From the NCBI RefSeq assembly GCF_004770615.1, contig NZ_RQER01000011.1:1-64000 (forward strand): a stretch of DNA of 64,000 bases, written 5' to 3'. The notes beneath the pieces were generated by a model. It had not been told where the DNA came from and did not search any database. It was given only the letters and a program-made list of their open reading frames with translations. Source of the stretch: Leptospira langatensis (lineage in GTDB: Bacteria; Spirochaetota; Leptospiria; Leptospirales; Leptospiraceae). A program made the position numbers and the translations under genes. This document shows positions 1 to 8,546 of this stretch, piece by piece (position 1 is the stretch's first letter; each line of letters begins with the position of its first letter).

Positions 1-121
1 GAGGGGGGAGTGGCTCGTGGGCTTTCCTTCCTGCGCTATATCACAAAAATTGGATCCGCGCAAGAAAAATATTGAGCAGTTCCCATTCGCGTAGGAACTC
101 TTGAGGTTCTTTGTAGGAACT
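1..121 (+). repeat. Dispersed GC-rich repeat, copy 1 (cut by window edge)
   Basis: First of five copies of an intergenic element. It carries the core GGGGGGAGTGGCTCGTGGG at 3-21, a TATATCACA block at 37-45, and an AGTTCC...GGAACT inverted repeat at 78-99, followed by another GTAGGAACT at 113-121. The C-rich half of the hairpin that should precede the core lies outside the window. It faces copy 2, so the dioxygenase gene sits between two inverted copies. Confidence 0.8.
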
Positions 122-144
122 GTATAAATTCTCTATAAGAAAAT

Positions 145-1296
145 CTACTTTGTCCAAGCGACTTGGATCTCTCTCGGTCCGACGAACGGGAGTCTTCCGT
201 GAGAGACGGAATAGTTGTCTATATACAAGATGTCGTTCTTTTTCCAGGAGAAGATCTGGATATTCTTCCAGAATACATCCAGTATTTCTTTGATCTCTTT
301 CTGGCTGATCTCTACTCCATCCCCATAGGTAGCGTGCACGTCCAATTCTTCCGATCTATGAAATAGTTTTTTGAAGAAGGTGAGGAAATTCAATGTCAAG
401 AAGACTCCGAGCCCTCTCAAGGTCCTCTGTCTATTAAGCACGTATTTGTATTCTAATCTTGGGGAATCTATATGAAAGGTTTGGATATGATTGTGCCAGG
501 CTTCTGTTCCAGAAGAAGGGTGCCTTCTTGTCCCGACCTGAATATTCGTTAATCGTAATTTGTTTTTAGGAAGCCATGCATGTTGGAAGTTTTGCTTCTT
601 AAATTCCTTCTCTGCATTTTCTTTTCGCGTCGTATTGAACATTTCACTCCAACGCTTCGTTTTCCAGAGGCTGAATCTGGAAGAATCCGGACCGTCGTAG
701 TGTCGGATATAGCGAACTCCTTTTTCTTCTATCTTCTTTCGGATATTTTCCGGGATCTGCTTTAAGACTGCTCTAAGATCTGTAATCGGAGTTTCCCCAT
801 TCTTGTTTGGGGCTGTCTTCGCGTAGAAGAAAAGTTTTTTAGGAGGTTGGTCTAGAAAACTCATCTCTGCATGTTGCATGATTGGATAGGCTGAGGGAAG
901 TTCACTTGCCGTATGAACATATTTCGTAACCTTATCTCTGGGAGAAGTGCCCAAATATGCTTCGGAAAGATTCGAATCTAAGGCGAGGGCAATCTTCTCA
1001 AAGTTCTTGGAATCCTCTATTTCAAACCCTCTGAATAGGATCGCTCCATAGATGAGCAGATCCCGTTGGATCTCTCTTTGGTTCTTTTTGATCCAAGAAC
1101 TTAAAATATCCTCGCTCGCAAATTTAGAAGCAGAAGGAGAATAAACGATCGGTAATTTAAGACCTGGTAAATGATCTTTGAATATAATATTTTCTTTATG
1201 CTCTTTCTTCTGTTTAGGGATTTTTCGGACTGGGGTTAGTTTCCTGGAGGAGAGTTTCGATTTTCCGGAAGAGGATTTGGATTTTGTTTCAGCCAT
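145..1296 (-). CDS. TauD/TfdA-like Fe(II)/2-oxoglutarate dioxygenase
   Basis: A 383-residue protein of the TauD/TfdA (clavaminate synthase-like) fold, expected to be a cytoplasmic non-heme iron oxygenase that uses 2-oxoglutarate and O2; the substrate cannot be told from sequence. Metal-binding residues are visible as His142 and Glu144 in MQHAEMSF (the HxE variant seen in clavaminate synthases) and His366 in SVSHGR. Arg375 in GPREIQVAW would bind 2-oxoglutarate. The first ~35 residues are a Lys/Ser-rich extension with no membrane segment. The ATG start has a strong AAGGAG ribosome site just upstream. The gene stands alone, bracketed by facing copies of the GC-rich repeat. Fold assignment is firm, function open. 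Confidence 0.85.
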   Translation of the reverse strand: MAETKSKSSSGKSKLSSRKLTPVRKIPKQKKEHKENIIFKDHLPGLKLPIVYSPSASKFASEDILSSWIKKNQREIQRDLLIYGAILFRGFEIEDSKNFEKIALALDSNLSEAYLGTSPRDKVTKYVHTASELPSAYPIMQHAEMSFLDQPPKKLFFYAKTAPNKNGETPITDLRAVLKQIPENIRKKIEEKGVRYIRHYDGPDSSRFSLWKTKRWSEMFNTTRKENAEKEFKKQNFQHAWLPKNKLRLTNIQVGTRRHPSSGTEAWHNHIQTFHIDSPRLEYKYVLNRQRTLRGLGVFLTLNFLTFFKKLFHRSEELDVHATYGDGVEISQKEIKEILDVFWKNIQIFSWKKNDILYIDNYSVSHGRLPFVGPREIQVAWTK

Positions 1297-1450
1297 TTTT
1301 TTTCTCCTTTTGCCCAGCTTGGAAATCGGAACGGTTCGGCCTATTCCTATATCTCATATCATGAAGGAAAATTCGTTATAATGAATAGGCGCTTGCTCGA
1401 CTGCTCACTATATTGTTCTTCCTTCCAATCCTATTTATCCAGGTGTGGAT
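1297..1450. other. Intergenic region with 8-bp inverted repeat upstream of dioxygenase
   Basis: This stretch, with copy 2 of the repeat, makes up the ~350 bases without a gene between the dioxygenase and the carboxylase. It holds the dioxygenase ribosome site and a perfect 8-bp inverted repeat, GCCTATTC at 1339-1346 and GAATAGGC at 1383-1390. The arms enclose an AT-rich spacer with a TTATAAT-like sequence near 1376-1382. It may be the control region of the dioxygenase; no clear -35 box was seen. Confidence 0.35.
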
Positions 1451-1595
1451 TTCGGAGTTCCTACAAAGGGTGGCCAATAGTTCCTACGCGTGTGGAAGCA
1501 CTTTTTATTCTCCTTGCTCTGGCACAGTTTCTGTGATATAGCGCGAGGAGCTCCCACGGGCCACTCCCCCCACCCAATACAGGGCGGGGGCCCTC
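1451..1595 (-). repeat. Dispersed GC-rich repeat, copy 2
   Basis: A full copy in reverse orientation. Read on the minus strand it has CCCCCGCCC, a six-base loop, then GGGTGGGGG (a nine-pair hairpin with one G-T pair), the core GGGGGGAGTGGCCCGTGGG (1553-1571), CGCGCTATATCACA, and two GTAGGAACT motifs (complements at 1479-1487 and 1456-1464). It ends directly before the acyl-CoA carboxylase gene. Confidence 0.85.
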
Positions 1596-1646
1596 TTGAA
1601 AATAGATCGACCTCACGCAGTTTTTAGAAAAAGTACTGCGCATTCT

Positions 1647-4600
1647 ATGAAAGTATCCAAATTACTTATCGCGAACAGGGGAGAAGTCTCTCTTCGCATT
1701 TCTCGCGCAGCTGCGGAGCTCGAGATCCAATCCGTTTCCATTTACTCAGAAGACGATCAAAATTCAAGACATAGGCTCGCGGCGGACCAGGCCCTTCCTT
1801 TACGCGGGAAGGGAGTTCCCTCCTATATGGACCAAGAGCAGATCTTAAAGCTGGCTAAAGAGAATCATTGCGATGGTATTCACCCTGGTTACGGCTTCTT
1901 GAGCGAGAATCATGAGTTCGCAGAAAAATGCGAAAAATCTAATATAGGATTCATTGGTCCAAATTCTTCCACATTGAGGATGCTTGGAGATAAACTGGAA
2001 GCAATTCGCTTAGTAGAGGAATTGGGTCTGCCTGTGCTTCCCGGAATTCGGAAGGTCGCGAGTTTGGAAGATGCGAAAGAATTCCTTTCTGAACAAGGAT
2101 CTATCATGATCAAGGCTTTGGCTGGAGGAGGGGGAAGGGGCATCCGAGTCGCCACAAAACGGGAAGAGTTAGAGGAATTATTCAAGACCTGTTCGGAAGA
2201 GGCAAGGGCTGCATTCGGAAATTCTAATGTATATCTGGAGAAGTTCCTTCCAAAGGCGAGGCATATAGAAGTTCAGATCTTAGGGGACGGGACCGGGGAT
2301 ATAGTCCATCTATGGGAAAGGGATTGCTCCTTGCAGCGGAGAAATCAGAAACTTGTGGAGATCGCGCCAGCTCCCTTTCTACCTTCTCAAATTAGAGAGA
2401 AGATCTATTCATATTCTAAGACTATTGCCAAACATTTGCAGTATAAGAATCTTGGGACCTTTGAATTTCTCTTGGATTTGGAAGATCCGAAAAATGTCTA
2501 TTTTATGGAGGCCAATCCTCGTTTGCAAGTAGAGCATACGGTTACGGAAGAAGTTACCGGACTGGATCTTGTACAATTGCAATTGCAAATTGCGAATGGA
2601 AAATCCCTGAAAGATCTATCTTTAACCCAAGAATCTATCCCTTCTCCTAAGGGATATGCGGTGCAGATCCGGATCAACTCCGAGATCATGGATGAAAAGG
2701 GGAATACTCGTCCTTCTTCCGGAAATATCCGTTTGTTCGAGCCTAGTAGTGGGCCAGGGATCCGAGTGGATAGCGCCGCTTATTCCGGCTACGATCTGAA
2801 CCCGAATTACGATTCTCTGCTTGCGAAGTTGATCGTTCGTTCTAGGTCAGAGAACTTTACGAATTTATTATCTTCTTCTCTGCGTGCCTTGGAGGAATTT
2901 AGGATTGTAGGAGTTCCTACTAATATCGGTTTTCTACAAAATTTACTGCGATCCAAAGAAGTACGAGAATATTCCATCCATACTCAGTTTATCCAGGAAA
3001 GGATTTCTGAATTGGTTCAAGCCAAACCTTCTGATTCTAAGCAATTCCCCTTTGAAGTCGGATCTCTAACTCTCTCCAAGAGTAAATCGGATGCGGATGA
3101 AATCTTTGCGGACGGGATCGTTCGCTTTGCTTCTCCGATGGCAGGAAGGTTGATGGAAATACTTCCTTCCGAAGGGGATTACATTCGTAAGGGACAGAAA
3201 TTGGCTTTGCTTTCTTCCATGAAGATGGAGCACGTATTGAGCTCTGAGATCAGCGGTTATGTGGAGAGCATCCTTGTTTCCGCAGAAGATACTGTTTCGG
3301 AATCCCAGACCCTTCTTCTGATCCGCAAATCGGACCAAGAAGAAGAACATCATACGGAAGATGTTTCCGTGGATCCGGATCGCATTCGTGTAGATCTGCA
3401 AGAAGTAAAAGATCGATTGTCCATAAACGAAGATGCTGCCAGATCCCAGGCAGTTTCCAAGCGTCATAAGAGAGGGCAAAGAACGGCAAGAGAGAATATC
3501 GCAGATCTTTGCGACCCTGGAAGTTTTGTGGAGTATGGCGCTCTTGCTTTAGCCGCGCAGCGTCGTCGAAGAACCTTGGAAGAATTGATCAAACTGAGTC
3601 CGGCTGACGGTCTCGTGGCGGGACTCGGAACGACTAACGGAGATCTTTTCGAACCGCATAGATCCAGAATTTCTGTATTAGCTTATGATTATACAGTTTT
3701 TATGGGAACACAGGGGGCTATGAATCATAAGAAGACGGACCGCTTTCTGCAAATGATAAAAGAGCAAAGACTTCCTCTGGTATTTTTTACGGAAGGAGGA
3801 GGAGGTCGCCCGGGAGAAGTAGATGTGCCGGCAGTCGCAGGCTTGGATCTGCATACATTCCGTCAATATGCGAGTTTAAAGGGCATCTTACCTAGGATCG
3901 CAGTGAATGCGGGCAGATGTTTTGCGGGGAATGCTGCCTTATTTGGAGCCAGCGATATTCGGATTGCAACAGAAGATTCTAATATAGGAATGGGCGGACC
4001 AGTCATGGTAAAGGGGGGAGGCCTTGGCTCCTTCTCCGCAGAAGAAATTGGACCTACCAGTGTGCAGACTCGAAATGGGGTAATAGACATTCTGGTCAAA
4101 AATGAATTAGAAGGAGTCCGAATCGCTAAACAGGCATTATCCTATTTTCAAGGGAATCTTCAGAAATTCGAATCTTCCGACCAAAGAGCACTTAGGAATA
4201 GTATTCCGGAAAATCGCCTTCGCTCTTACGATATCCGAAAGTTAATAGAGGTCTTAGCAGACAAACATTCCGTTCTCGAACTCCAGAGAGAATATGCGAA
4301 AGGTATTGTGACTTCCTTTATTCGAGTAGAAGGAAGGGCTCTGGGCCTTGTTGCAAATGATCCCACTCATTTGGGAGGAGCGATCGATGCAGAAGGAGCG
4401 GAGAAATCCGCCAGGTTTTTGGACTTCTGTAATACATTCAAAATTCCTGTATTATTTCTTTGTGATACTCCTGGATTCATGGTAGGACCGGATGTGGAGA
4501 AGAAAGGACTGGTCCGAAAAGCCGCCGAGCTATTTGGTGCCGGAGCCTCCTTAAGGGTTCCGGTATTCACGATCATTCTCAGAAAAGGATACGGTCTGGG

Positions 4601-4892
4601 AGCCATGGCGATGGCAGCAGGAAGCTTTCACGCTCCCGTGTTTACGATCTCTTGGCCTACGGGAGAATTCGGTGCAATGGGGATCGAGGGGGAGATCAGG
4701 ACCGGCTTCCAAAAGGAGTTGGCCGAAGTTAAGGATTGGAAGGAAAGGCAATTACTCTTTGAACGCTTGGTCGCAGAAGCCTATGAAAGAGGGAAGGCGA
4801 TCAATATGGCTTCGTATTTAGAGATAGATGCCGTCATCGATCCAGTCGATTCCCGCAAATGGATCGTCCGAGGCTTGGATTCCTGCGATTAG
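1647..4892 (+). CDS. Single-chain biotin-dependent acyl-CoA carboxylase
   Basis: A 1081-residue fusion of all parts of an acyl-CoA carboxylase. The N-terminal biotin carboxylase (about 1-450) has the ATP-grasp loop AGGGGRGIR and the MEANPRLQVEHTVTE motif. A biotinyl carrier domain follows with SSMKMEH, where Lys526 is the biotin attachment site. The C-terminal half is a two-part carboxyltransferase. The order and length match the long-chain acyl-CoA carboxylases (LCC) known from Mycobacterium and Rhodopseudomonas, which act as homohexamers; chain-length preference here is inferred. ATG 1647 is chosen because the protein then begins MKVSKLLIANRGE, the usual start of biotin carboxylase; a TTG at 1596 would add 17 residues coming partly from the repeat. 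It is a single gene with no carboxylase partners nearby. Confidence 0.9.
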   Translation: MKVSKLLIANRGEVSLRISRAAAELEIQSVSIYSEDDQNSRHRLAADQALPLRGKGVPSYMDQEQILKLAKENHCDGIHPGYGFLSENHEFAEKCEKSNIGFIGPNSSTLRMLGDKLEAIRLVEELGLPVLPGIRKVASLEDAKEFLSEQGSIMIKALAGGGGRGIRVATKREELEELFKTCSEEARAAFGNSNVYLEKFLPKARHIEVQILGDGTGDIVHLWERDCSLQRRNQKLVEIAPAPFLPSQIREKIYSYSKTIAKHLQYKNLGTFEFLLDLEDPKNVYFMEANPRLQVEHTVTEEVTGLDLVQLQLQIANGKSLKDLSLTQESIPSPKGYAVQIRINSEIMDEKGNTRPSSGNIRLFEPSSGPGIRVDSAAYSGYDLNPNYDSLLAKLIVRSRSENFTNLLSSSLRALEEFRIVGVPTNIGFLQNLLRSKEVREYSIHTQFIQERISELVQAKPSDSKQFPFEVGSLTLSKSKSDADEIFADGIVRFASPMAGRLMEILPSEGDYIRKGQKLALLSSMKMEHVLSSEISGYVESILVSAEDTVSESQTLLLIRKSDQEEEHHTEDVSVDPDRIRVDLQEVKDRLSINEDAARSQAVSKRHKRGQRTARENIADLCDPGSFVEYGALALAAQRRRRTLEELIKLSPADGLVAGLGTTNGDLFEPHRSRISVLAYDYTVFMGTQGAMNHKKTDRFLQMIKEQRLPLVFFTEGGGGRPGEVDVPAVAGLDLHTFRQYASLKGILPRIAVNAGRCFAGNAALFGASDIRIATEDSNIGMGGPVMVKGGGLGSFSAEEIGPTSVQTRNGVIDILVKNELEGVRIAKQALSYFQGNLQKFESSDQRALRNSIPENRLRSYDIRKLIEVLADKHSVLELQREYAKGIVTSFIRVEGRALGLVANDPTHLGGAIDAEGAEKSARFLDFCNTFKIPVLFLCDTPGFMVGPDVEKKGLVRKAAELFGAGASLRVPVFTIILRKGYGLGAMAMAAGSFHAPVFTISWPTGEFGAMGIEGEIRTGFQKELAEVKDWKERQLLFERLVAEAYERGKAINMASYLEIDAVIDPVDSRKWIVRGLDSCD

Positions 4893-4991
4893 AGTTATTC
4901 TACTTTGGAAATAAATGTTTTTCTTCCTCCAGGAAAAATCTTGATAAGATCCTGATCTATGATCAGATTTTGCCTCTCTTAGGAGGATGGC

Positions 4992-5351
4992 ATGTTTAAA
5001 AATCCCAAGGCCAGGATCTTGACTCTCGTAACGATCCTTGTGTTGATCGTTTCCTTTTCCTATGCGCATGCGCAAGGCTTGAACGTCTACGGAATGTACA
5101 AGGTAACTGGAACGAATCCGGATGGTAGTAGATACAAAGGTACAGTGAATGTTACCTTAAACGATGATGGTTCTTACAATTTCGAATGGAGTGTGGGAAA
5201 CACTTTTTCGGGTACGGGTTCTTTGGATGGTAATACTCTCACGGTGGATTGGGGGGACACTTATCCTGTGATCTATACCGTGAAGAACGGAGGTGCGAAA
5301 CTGGAAGGTACCTGGGGAAATGGTGCCGGGACAGAGATCCTATCGAAATAG
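4992..5351 (+). CDS. Small exported protein, unknown function
   Basis: A 119-residue protein with a clear signal peptide (MFKNPKARILTLV..., cleavage probably after AHAQ). The mature part is short and rich in Gly, Asn, Thr and aromatic residues with alternating strands (GMYKVTGTNPDGSRYKG, GTGSLDGNTLTVDWGDTYP, GTWGNGAGTEIL), which suggests a small antiparallel beta-barrel or sheet, probably in the periplasm or secreted. Similar Gly-rich patterns occur in small exported proteins of other proteobacteria and spirochetes, but I cannot name a function. AGGAGG lies just upstream of the ATG. It converges on the WD40-caspase gene with one base between stops. Confidence 0.75.
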   Translation: MFKNPKARILTLVTILVLIVSFSYAHAQGLNVYGMYKVTGTNPDGSRYKGTVNVTLNDDGSYNFEWSVGNTFSGTGSLDGNTLTVDWGDTYPVIYTVKNGGAKLEGTWGNGAGTEILSK

Positions 5352-5352
5352 T

Positions 5353-7536
5353 TTATTCCGCGATCACGAAATCTCTGCCTCGCTGGGAAGAATACGGGAA
5401 TTGTTCCTTCTTGATCACAGATTTCGCGATCTCAGGCACTCTTAAATTTATATAAGAGATCAAACTGGAAGCTGTGACCTTTCCGTTCGTATTTGCTCTT
5501 CCTCCCAGCCCCTCCAATAACGCAGTAGTAAATACTCCGTGTTCCAAAGCGGAAGATTCATATGCATCTTCTTTTTCTAATGTAGATGCAATTACGCAAA
5601 GCCCTGCGGATTTAGCAAGATTTCCTAACTCTTTGAATTGGGTGGTCCATTCTCCTCCCGAATCACAGGTATCGAAGATCAATAGCTTTCGGGTAGCGTT
5701 CACTTTTGCAATGGAGGATACAAAGTCTTCTTGGCTAAAGCCATTCTCAGAATAATTAGGATTTTCAGGGTCGAATGTAGAAGTGAGAAAATAGAACTTA
5801 CCATCCTGGTTCGCTCCGTGTCCCGCGATAAAAACGAGTAAAAGATCTTCAGGAGCGGATTCTTTAGCTACTTCCTCAAAGATCGAGAGGATCCCTTTCT
5901 TGTCGGCTTTTCTATCGTAAGCGGTATAGATCTTAGTAGAAGAGAATATATTCTTCTTTTTGAATGCTTCCGCCCCGGAAAGAGCAAGCGCGTCTTTTAC
6001 CGCATATCTCAGGTCCATGCTCTTTCCTTTATAATCATCCACAGCTAACAGAACTAAATGAAGTTTTGGTAATGTGGATCCAGACGCTGTTTTATGAAAG
6101 GATACCATTTTAGAATATCCGACTATTCCTGCCTTGCTTGCGCTCGAGACCCTAAAATAATTTTCTCCGGGAGAAAGATCCGGAGAGAATGTCTTATGCA
6201 CGCAAGTGTCTCCGGGGATGAGTCGGATCGCTCTGGACGTTTCTAACGAGACCAAGGAGTCGTTGTGATATAAGTAGAGATCCCCGACTCCTCCTCCTTC
6301 GTCGCATGCCTTTACGGAAACGGAAACTGTTTCACGATCCGAAGAAGGCTCTAAACTGATATCCACTCTTGGAGGAGGAGAAGTATTGATGAGATCGGAG
6401 ACGCTTGGCCTTGTTTCCTTGCTACCCTTGAAGATTTTTTGGATCAAACCGGGAGAAAAGAAAAGACTGTAAAAGGAATCTAGCCCGGAATGAATATCTA
6501 CATTTTCCGTATTGAAATAGAAATAGCTCTCCAAGAATTCCGAATCATAGTCGAATCCTCCGCTTGGATCGAAGACTATCTTTCCCTTATCGGTTAGGAC
6601 TATATTCGCTAGTTCCTTTCCATTTATATCGAAGATCTTTTGGGTTCCGTCGTCACTCCCTGTAAGGATCTGCTTTTCATCGTTAATGAAGATGGCTTGA
6701 TTAACAGTATCGGAATGACCCACTAATGTGGCCTTTAGTCCTGTCTTGGTATCCCAGATCTTTACTGTTAGATCTTCCGAAGAGCTTAATAGATACTTTC
6801 CAGTTTTTGAATATACTACGGATCTGACAGAGGAAGTGTGCCGTCCTATTTCTGTCTTTTTTCCGTCTTCGACGAAAATCTCTCGGATCTTTCCATCGTC
6901 TCCGCCTGTAGCTACTTTCTTACCGTCCTTTGAGATCTTTGCGCACAATATAGGACTGTCCCTAGTATCCAGGACTTTGATCTGAGTTCCTTCAGTATTC
7001 CACAAGGAGGCAGTTCCATCCTCGCTGGCAGTTAATATGGATCTTCCATCCGGAGAGAATTGCACAGAAGTGATGGATAAGGAATGGGCCTGAAAGTTTC
7101 CTCGGATCTTGCCACTTAGGTCCCAGATCCTGACTCTTCCATTTTCATCTCCTCCTACTAGCTTAAGGCCATCCGGGGAGAAATCCAATGAAGTAATGGA
7201 GCCAAGCGAATTTGGGATCTCCATGTTTGTCTCTAGATCTGGAGAAAGGATCTTGATCTTACTTTCATCCGATTGATAGGCGATTTTGCCCGACGGATCG
7301 GAATGAGCGATGGAAGAAATAATGGAAGTATTCGAGGTCAATGCCTTGAATTTTCGATTGGTAAGATTCCAAACCAGAACTGTTTTATTTTCCAGACCTG
7401 TAGCAATGCTTCCATTTCCAAGATCCGTAAACGCAGTGATAGCTGAGGATTCTTTCCAAGCAGGATGGAATGGGTTTTCTATGGCGAGTATTCCCGCACT
7501 TAGAATGAAACATGCCGCTAAGAAAAAGATCCTCAT
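5353..7536 (-). CDS. Exported WD40-repeat orthocaspase (peptidase C14)
   Basis: A 727-residue protein with a signal peptide (about 1-19), a WD40 beta-propeller (about 30-325, with repeats such as SPDGLKLVGGDENGRVRIWD and SSSEDLTVKIWD), a linker, and a caspase-like domain (about 490-705). The catalytic pair is intact: His573 in FIAGHGAN and Cys624 in FDTCDSGG. WD40 plus caspase is a known architecture in bacteria and usually serves as sensor plus protease; the signal peptide places this one outside the cytoplasm, which is less usual. It is the last gene of a three-gene unit behind the SPFH and DUF4384 lipoproteins (15-base gap, AAGGAT ribosome site). Substrates are unknown. Confidence 0.88.
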   Translation of the reverse strand: MRIFFLAACFILSAGILAIENPFHPAWKESSAITAFTDLGNGSIATGLENKTVLVWNLTNRKFKALTSNTSIISSIAHSDPSGKIAYQSDESKIKILSPDLETNMEIPNSLGSITSLDFSPDGLKLVGGDENGRVRIWDLSGKIRGNFQAHSLSITSVQFSPDGRSILTASEDGTASLWNTEGTQIKVLDTRDSPILCAKISKDGKKVATGGDDGKIREIFVEDGKKTEIGRHTSSVRSVVYSKTGKYLLSSSEDLTVKIWDTKTGLKATLVGHSDTVNQAIFINDEKQILTGSDDGTQKIFDINGKELANIVLTDKGKIVFDPSGGFDYDSEFLESYFYFNTENVDIHSGLDSFYSLFFSPGLIQKIFKGSKETRPSVSDLINTSPPPRVDISLEPSSDRETVSVSVKACDEGGGVGDLYLYHNDSLVSLETSRAIRLIPGDTCVHKTFSPDLSPGENYFRVSSASKAGIVGYSKMVSFHKTASGSTLPKLHLVLLAVDDYKGKSMDLRYAVKDALALSGAEAFKKKNIFSSTKIYTAYDRKADKKGILSIFEEVAKESAPEDLLLVFIAGHGANQDGKFYFLTSTFDPENPNYSENGFSQEDFVSSIAKVNATRKLLIFDTCDSGGEWTTQFKELGNLAKSAGLCVIASTLEKEDAYESSALEHGVFTTALLEGLGGRANTNGKVTASSLISYINLRVPEIAKSVIKKEQFPYSSQRGRDFVIAE

Positions 7537-7551
7537 CGTACTATCCTTACG

Positions 7552-8463
7552 TTAGTTATTGTCATCGTCCGAATTGATCGAATTTTGCTTCGTATTCGTA
7601 AAAGAGCCGCTCACATTCGCTTTGGATGGCGACTTAGCGCTTCCGATCGGTTCGTTTATATTCATTCGAACCGTCACAGGCAAACCGTTCGGACCGACGG
7701 GAACAAAGATCAGTTTATTCTGAGGGTTATCATACGCCTTGTACTGGATGTATTTGGAGGAAATAGCCTCGTTCACAATTTTGATCGCATCGGCTTCTGC
7801 TTTCGCCTTAATGCTTACGATCTCGGCGTCCCTCTGCGCATTCATCCTAGCGATCTCATTGTCCTTTTTCTGGATGGCGATCTCGAATTTCATGGTTTCT
7901 AATTCTTGTTCTTTCGTAAGCTTCTTCTGGATAGCGTCCATGATCTGTTGGCTAAAAGAAATATCGTCTATGTTCACATTATTGATCTCGATATGACGGG
8001 AGCTTAGTTTATCCTCCATCATCGCCTTGATCTCTTTTACGATCTGTTGGTTGTTCTTAGAGATCTGGATCATGGGATAATTGGTGAATGCGTTTCTCAC
8101 GCTCGTCCTAAAGTCCTGTCTCACTACATGATTATAATATTGAGGGCCCACCTCCGTATGAAGACTGACCAATTGACTCTGGATCGGACGAAGGGTAATA
8201 GAAGCGACTACGTCTATCCTTAGATCGTCTCGAGTGATCACATCTATAGTTTCCTTGTAAGGCTCCCATTGCAGGTTGTAAACGATCACGTCTTTGGTGG
8301 GAGGGATCTGATAATTTCCCGCAAGTAGTATGTCCTTTTCTACCTTATTGTCGAAGGGCGCAAATACGATCCCGGCTCGCCCAGGTTCTATGGTGGTAAG
8401 GCAGCCGGTTGTGGAAAGGGCAATCATGATCGCTATGCCCGAAAGGATGGATTTATTGAACAT
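7552..8463 (-). CDS. SPFH/prohibitin-like lipoprotein
   Basis: A 303-residue protein whose N-terminus (hydrophobic stretch followed by STTGC) looks like a lipoprotein signal. The SPFH/Band 7 domain follows (EPGRAGIVFAPF... to about 175), including the DVITRDDLRIDVVASITLRP segment typical of prohibitins. A charged helical coiled-coil runs from about 175 to 240, with a Ser/Asn/Asp-rich tail at the end. Prohibitin-like proteins form large membrane rings that organise membrane areas or control proteases. AAAGGAG precedes the ATG. It lies between a CsgG-like/DUF4384 lipoprotein and an exported orthocaspase, so it may scaffold or restrain that protease; this is inference. Confidence 0.85.
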   Translation of the reverse strand: MFNKSILSGIAIMIALSTTGCLTTIEPGRAGIVFAPFDNKVEKDILLAGNYQIPPTKDVIVYNLQWEPYKETIDVITRDDLRIDVVASITLRPIQSQLVSLHTEVGPQYYNHVVRQDFRTSVRNAFTNYPMIQISKNNQQIVKEIKAMMEDKLSSRHIEINNVNIDDISFSQQIMDAIQKKLTKEQELETMKFEIAIQKKDNEIARMNAQRDAEIVSIKAKAEADAIKIVNEAISSKYIQYKAYDNPQNKLIFVPVGPNGLPVTVRMNINEPIGSAKSPSKANVSGSFTNTKQNSINSDDDNN

Positions 8464-8546
8464 CTTCGTACTCCTTTTATCTTCTGGAATGAAAGACCGA
8501 GGATGTTCCTAAAAATTTCCATTTCTCTAATATTCTATTTGGAAAT

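Noticed and set aside
78..121. AGTTCC/GTAGGAACT repeats as a CRISPR array
   Set aside because: Units are 9 bases, irregularly spaced, in both orientations and scattered over the window; no array structure or cas genes.
1..1595. Composite transposon formed by repeat copies 1 and 2
   Set aside because: No transposase, no target duplication visible, and other copies stand alone; kept only as an open question on a mobilised or inverted cassette.
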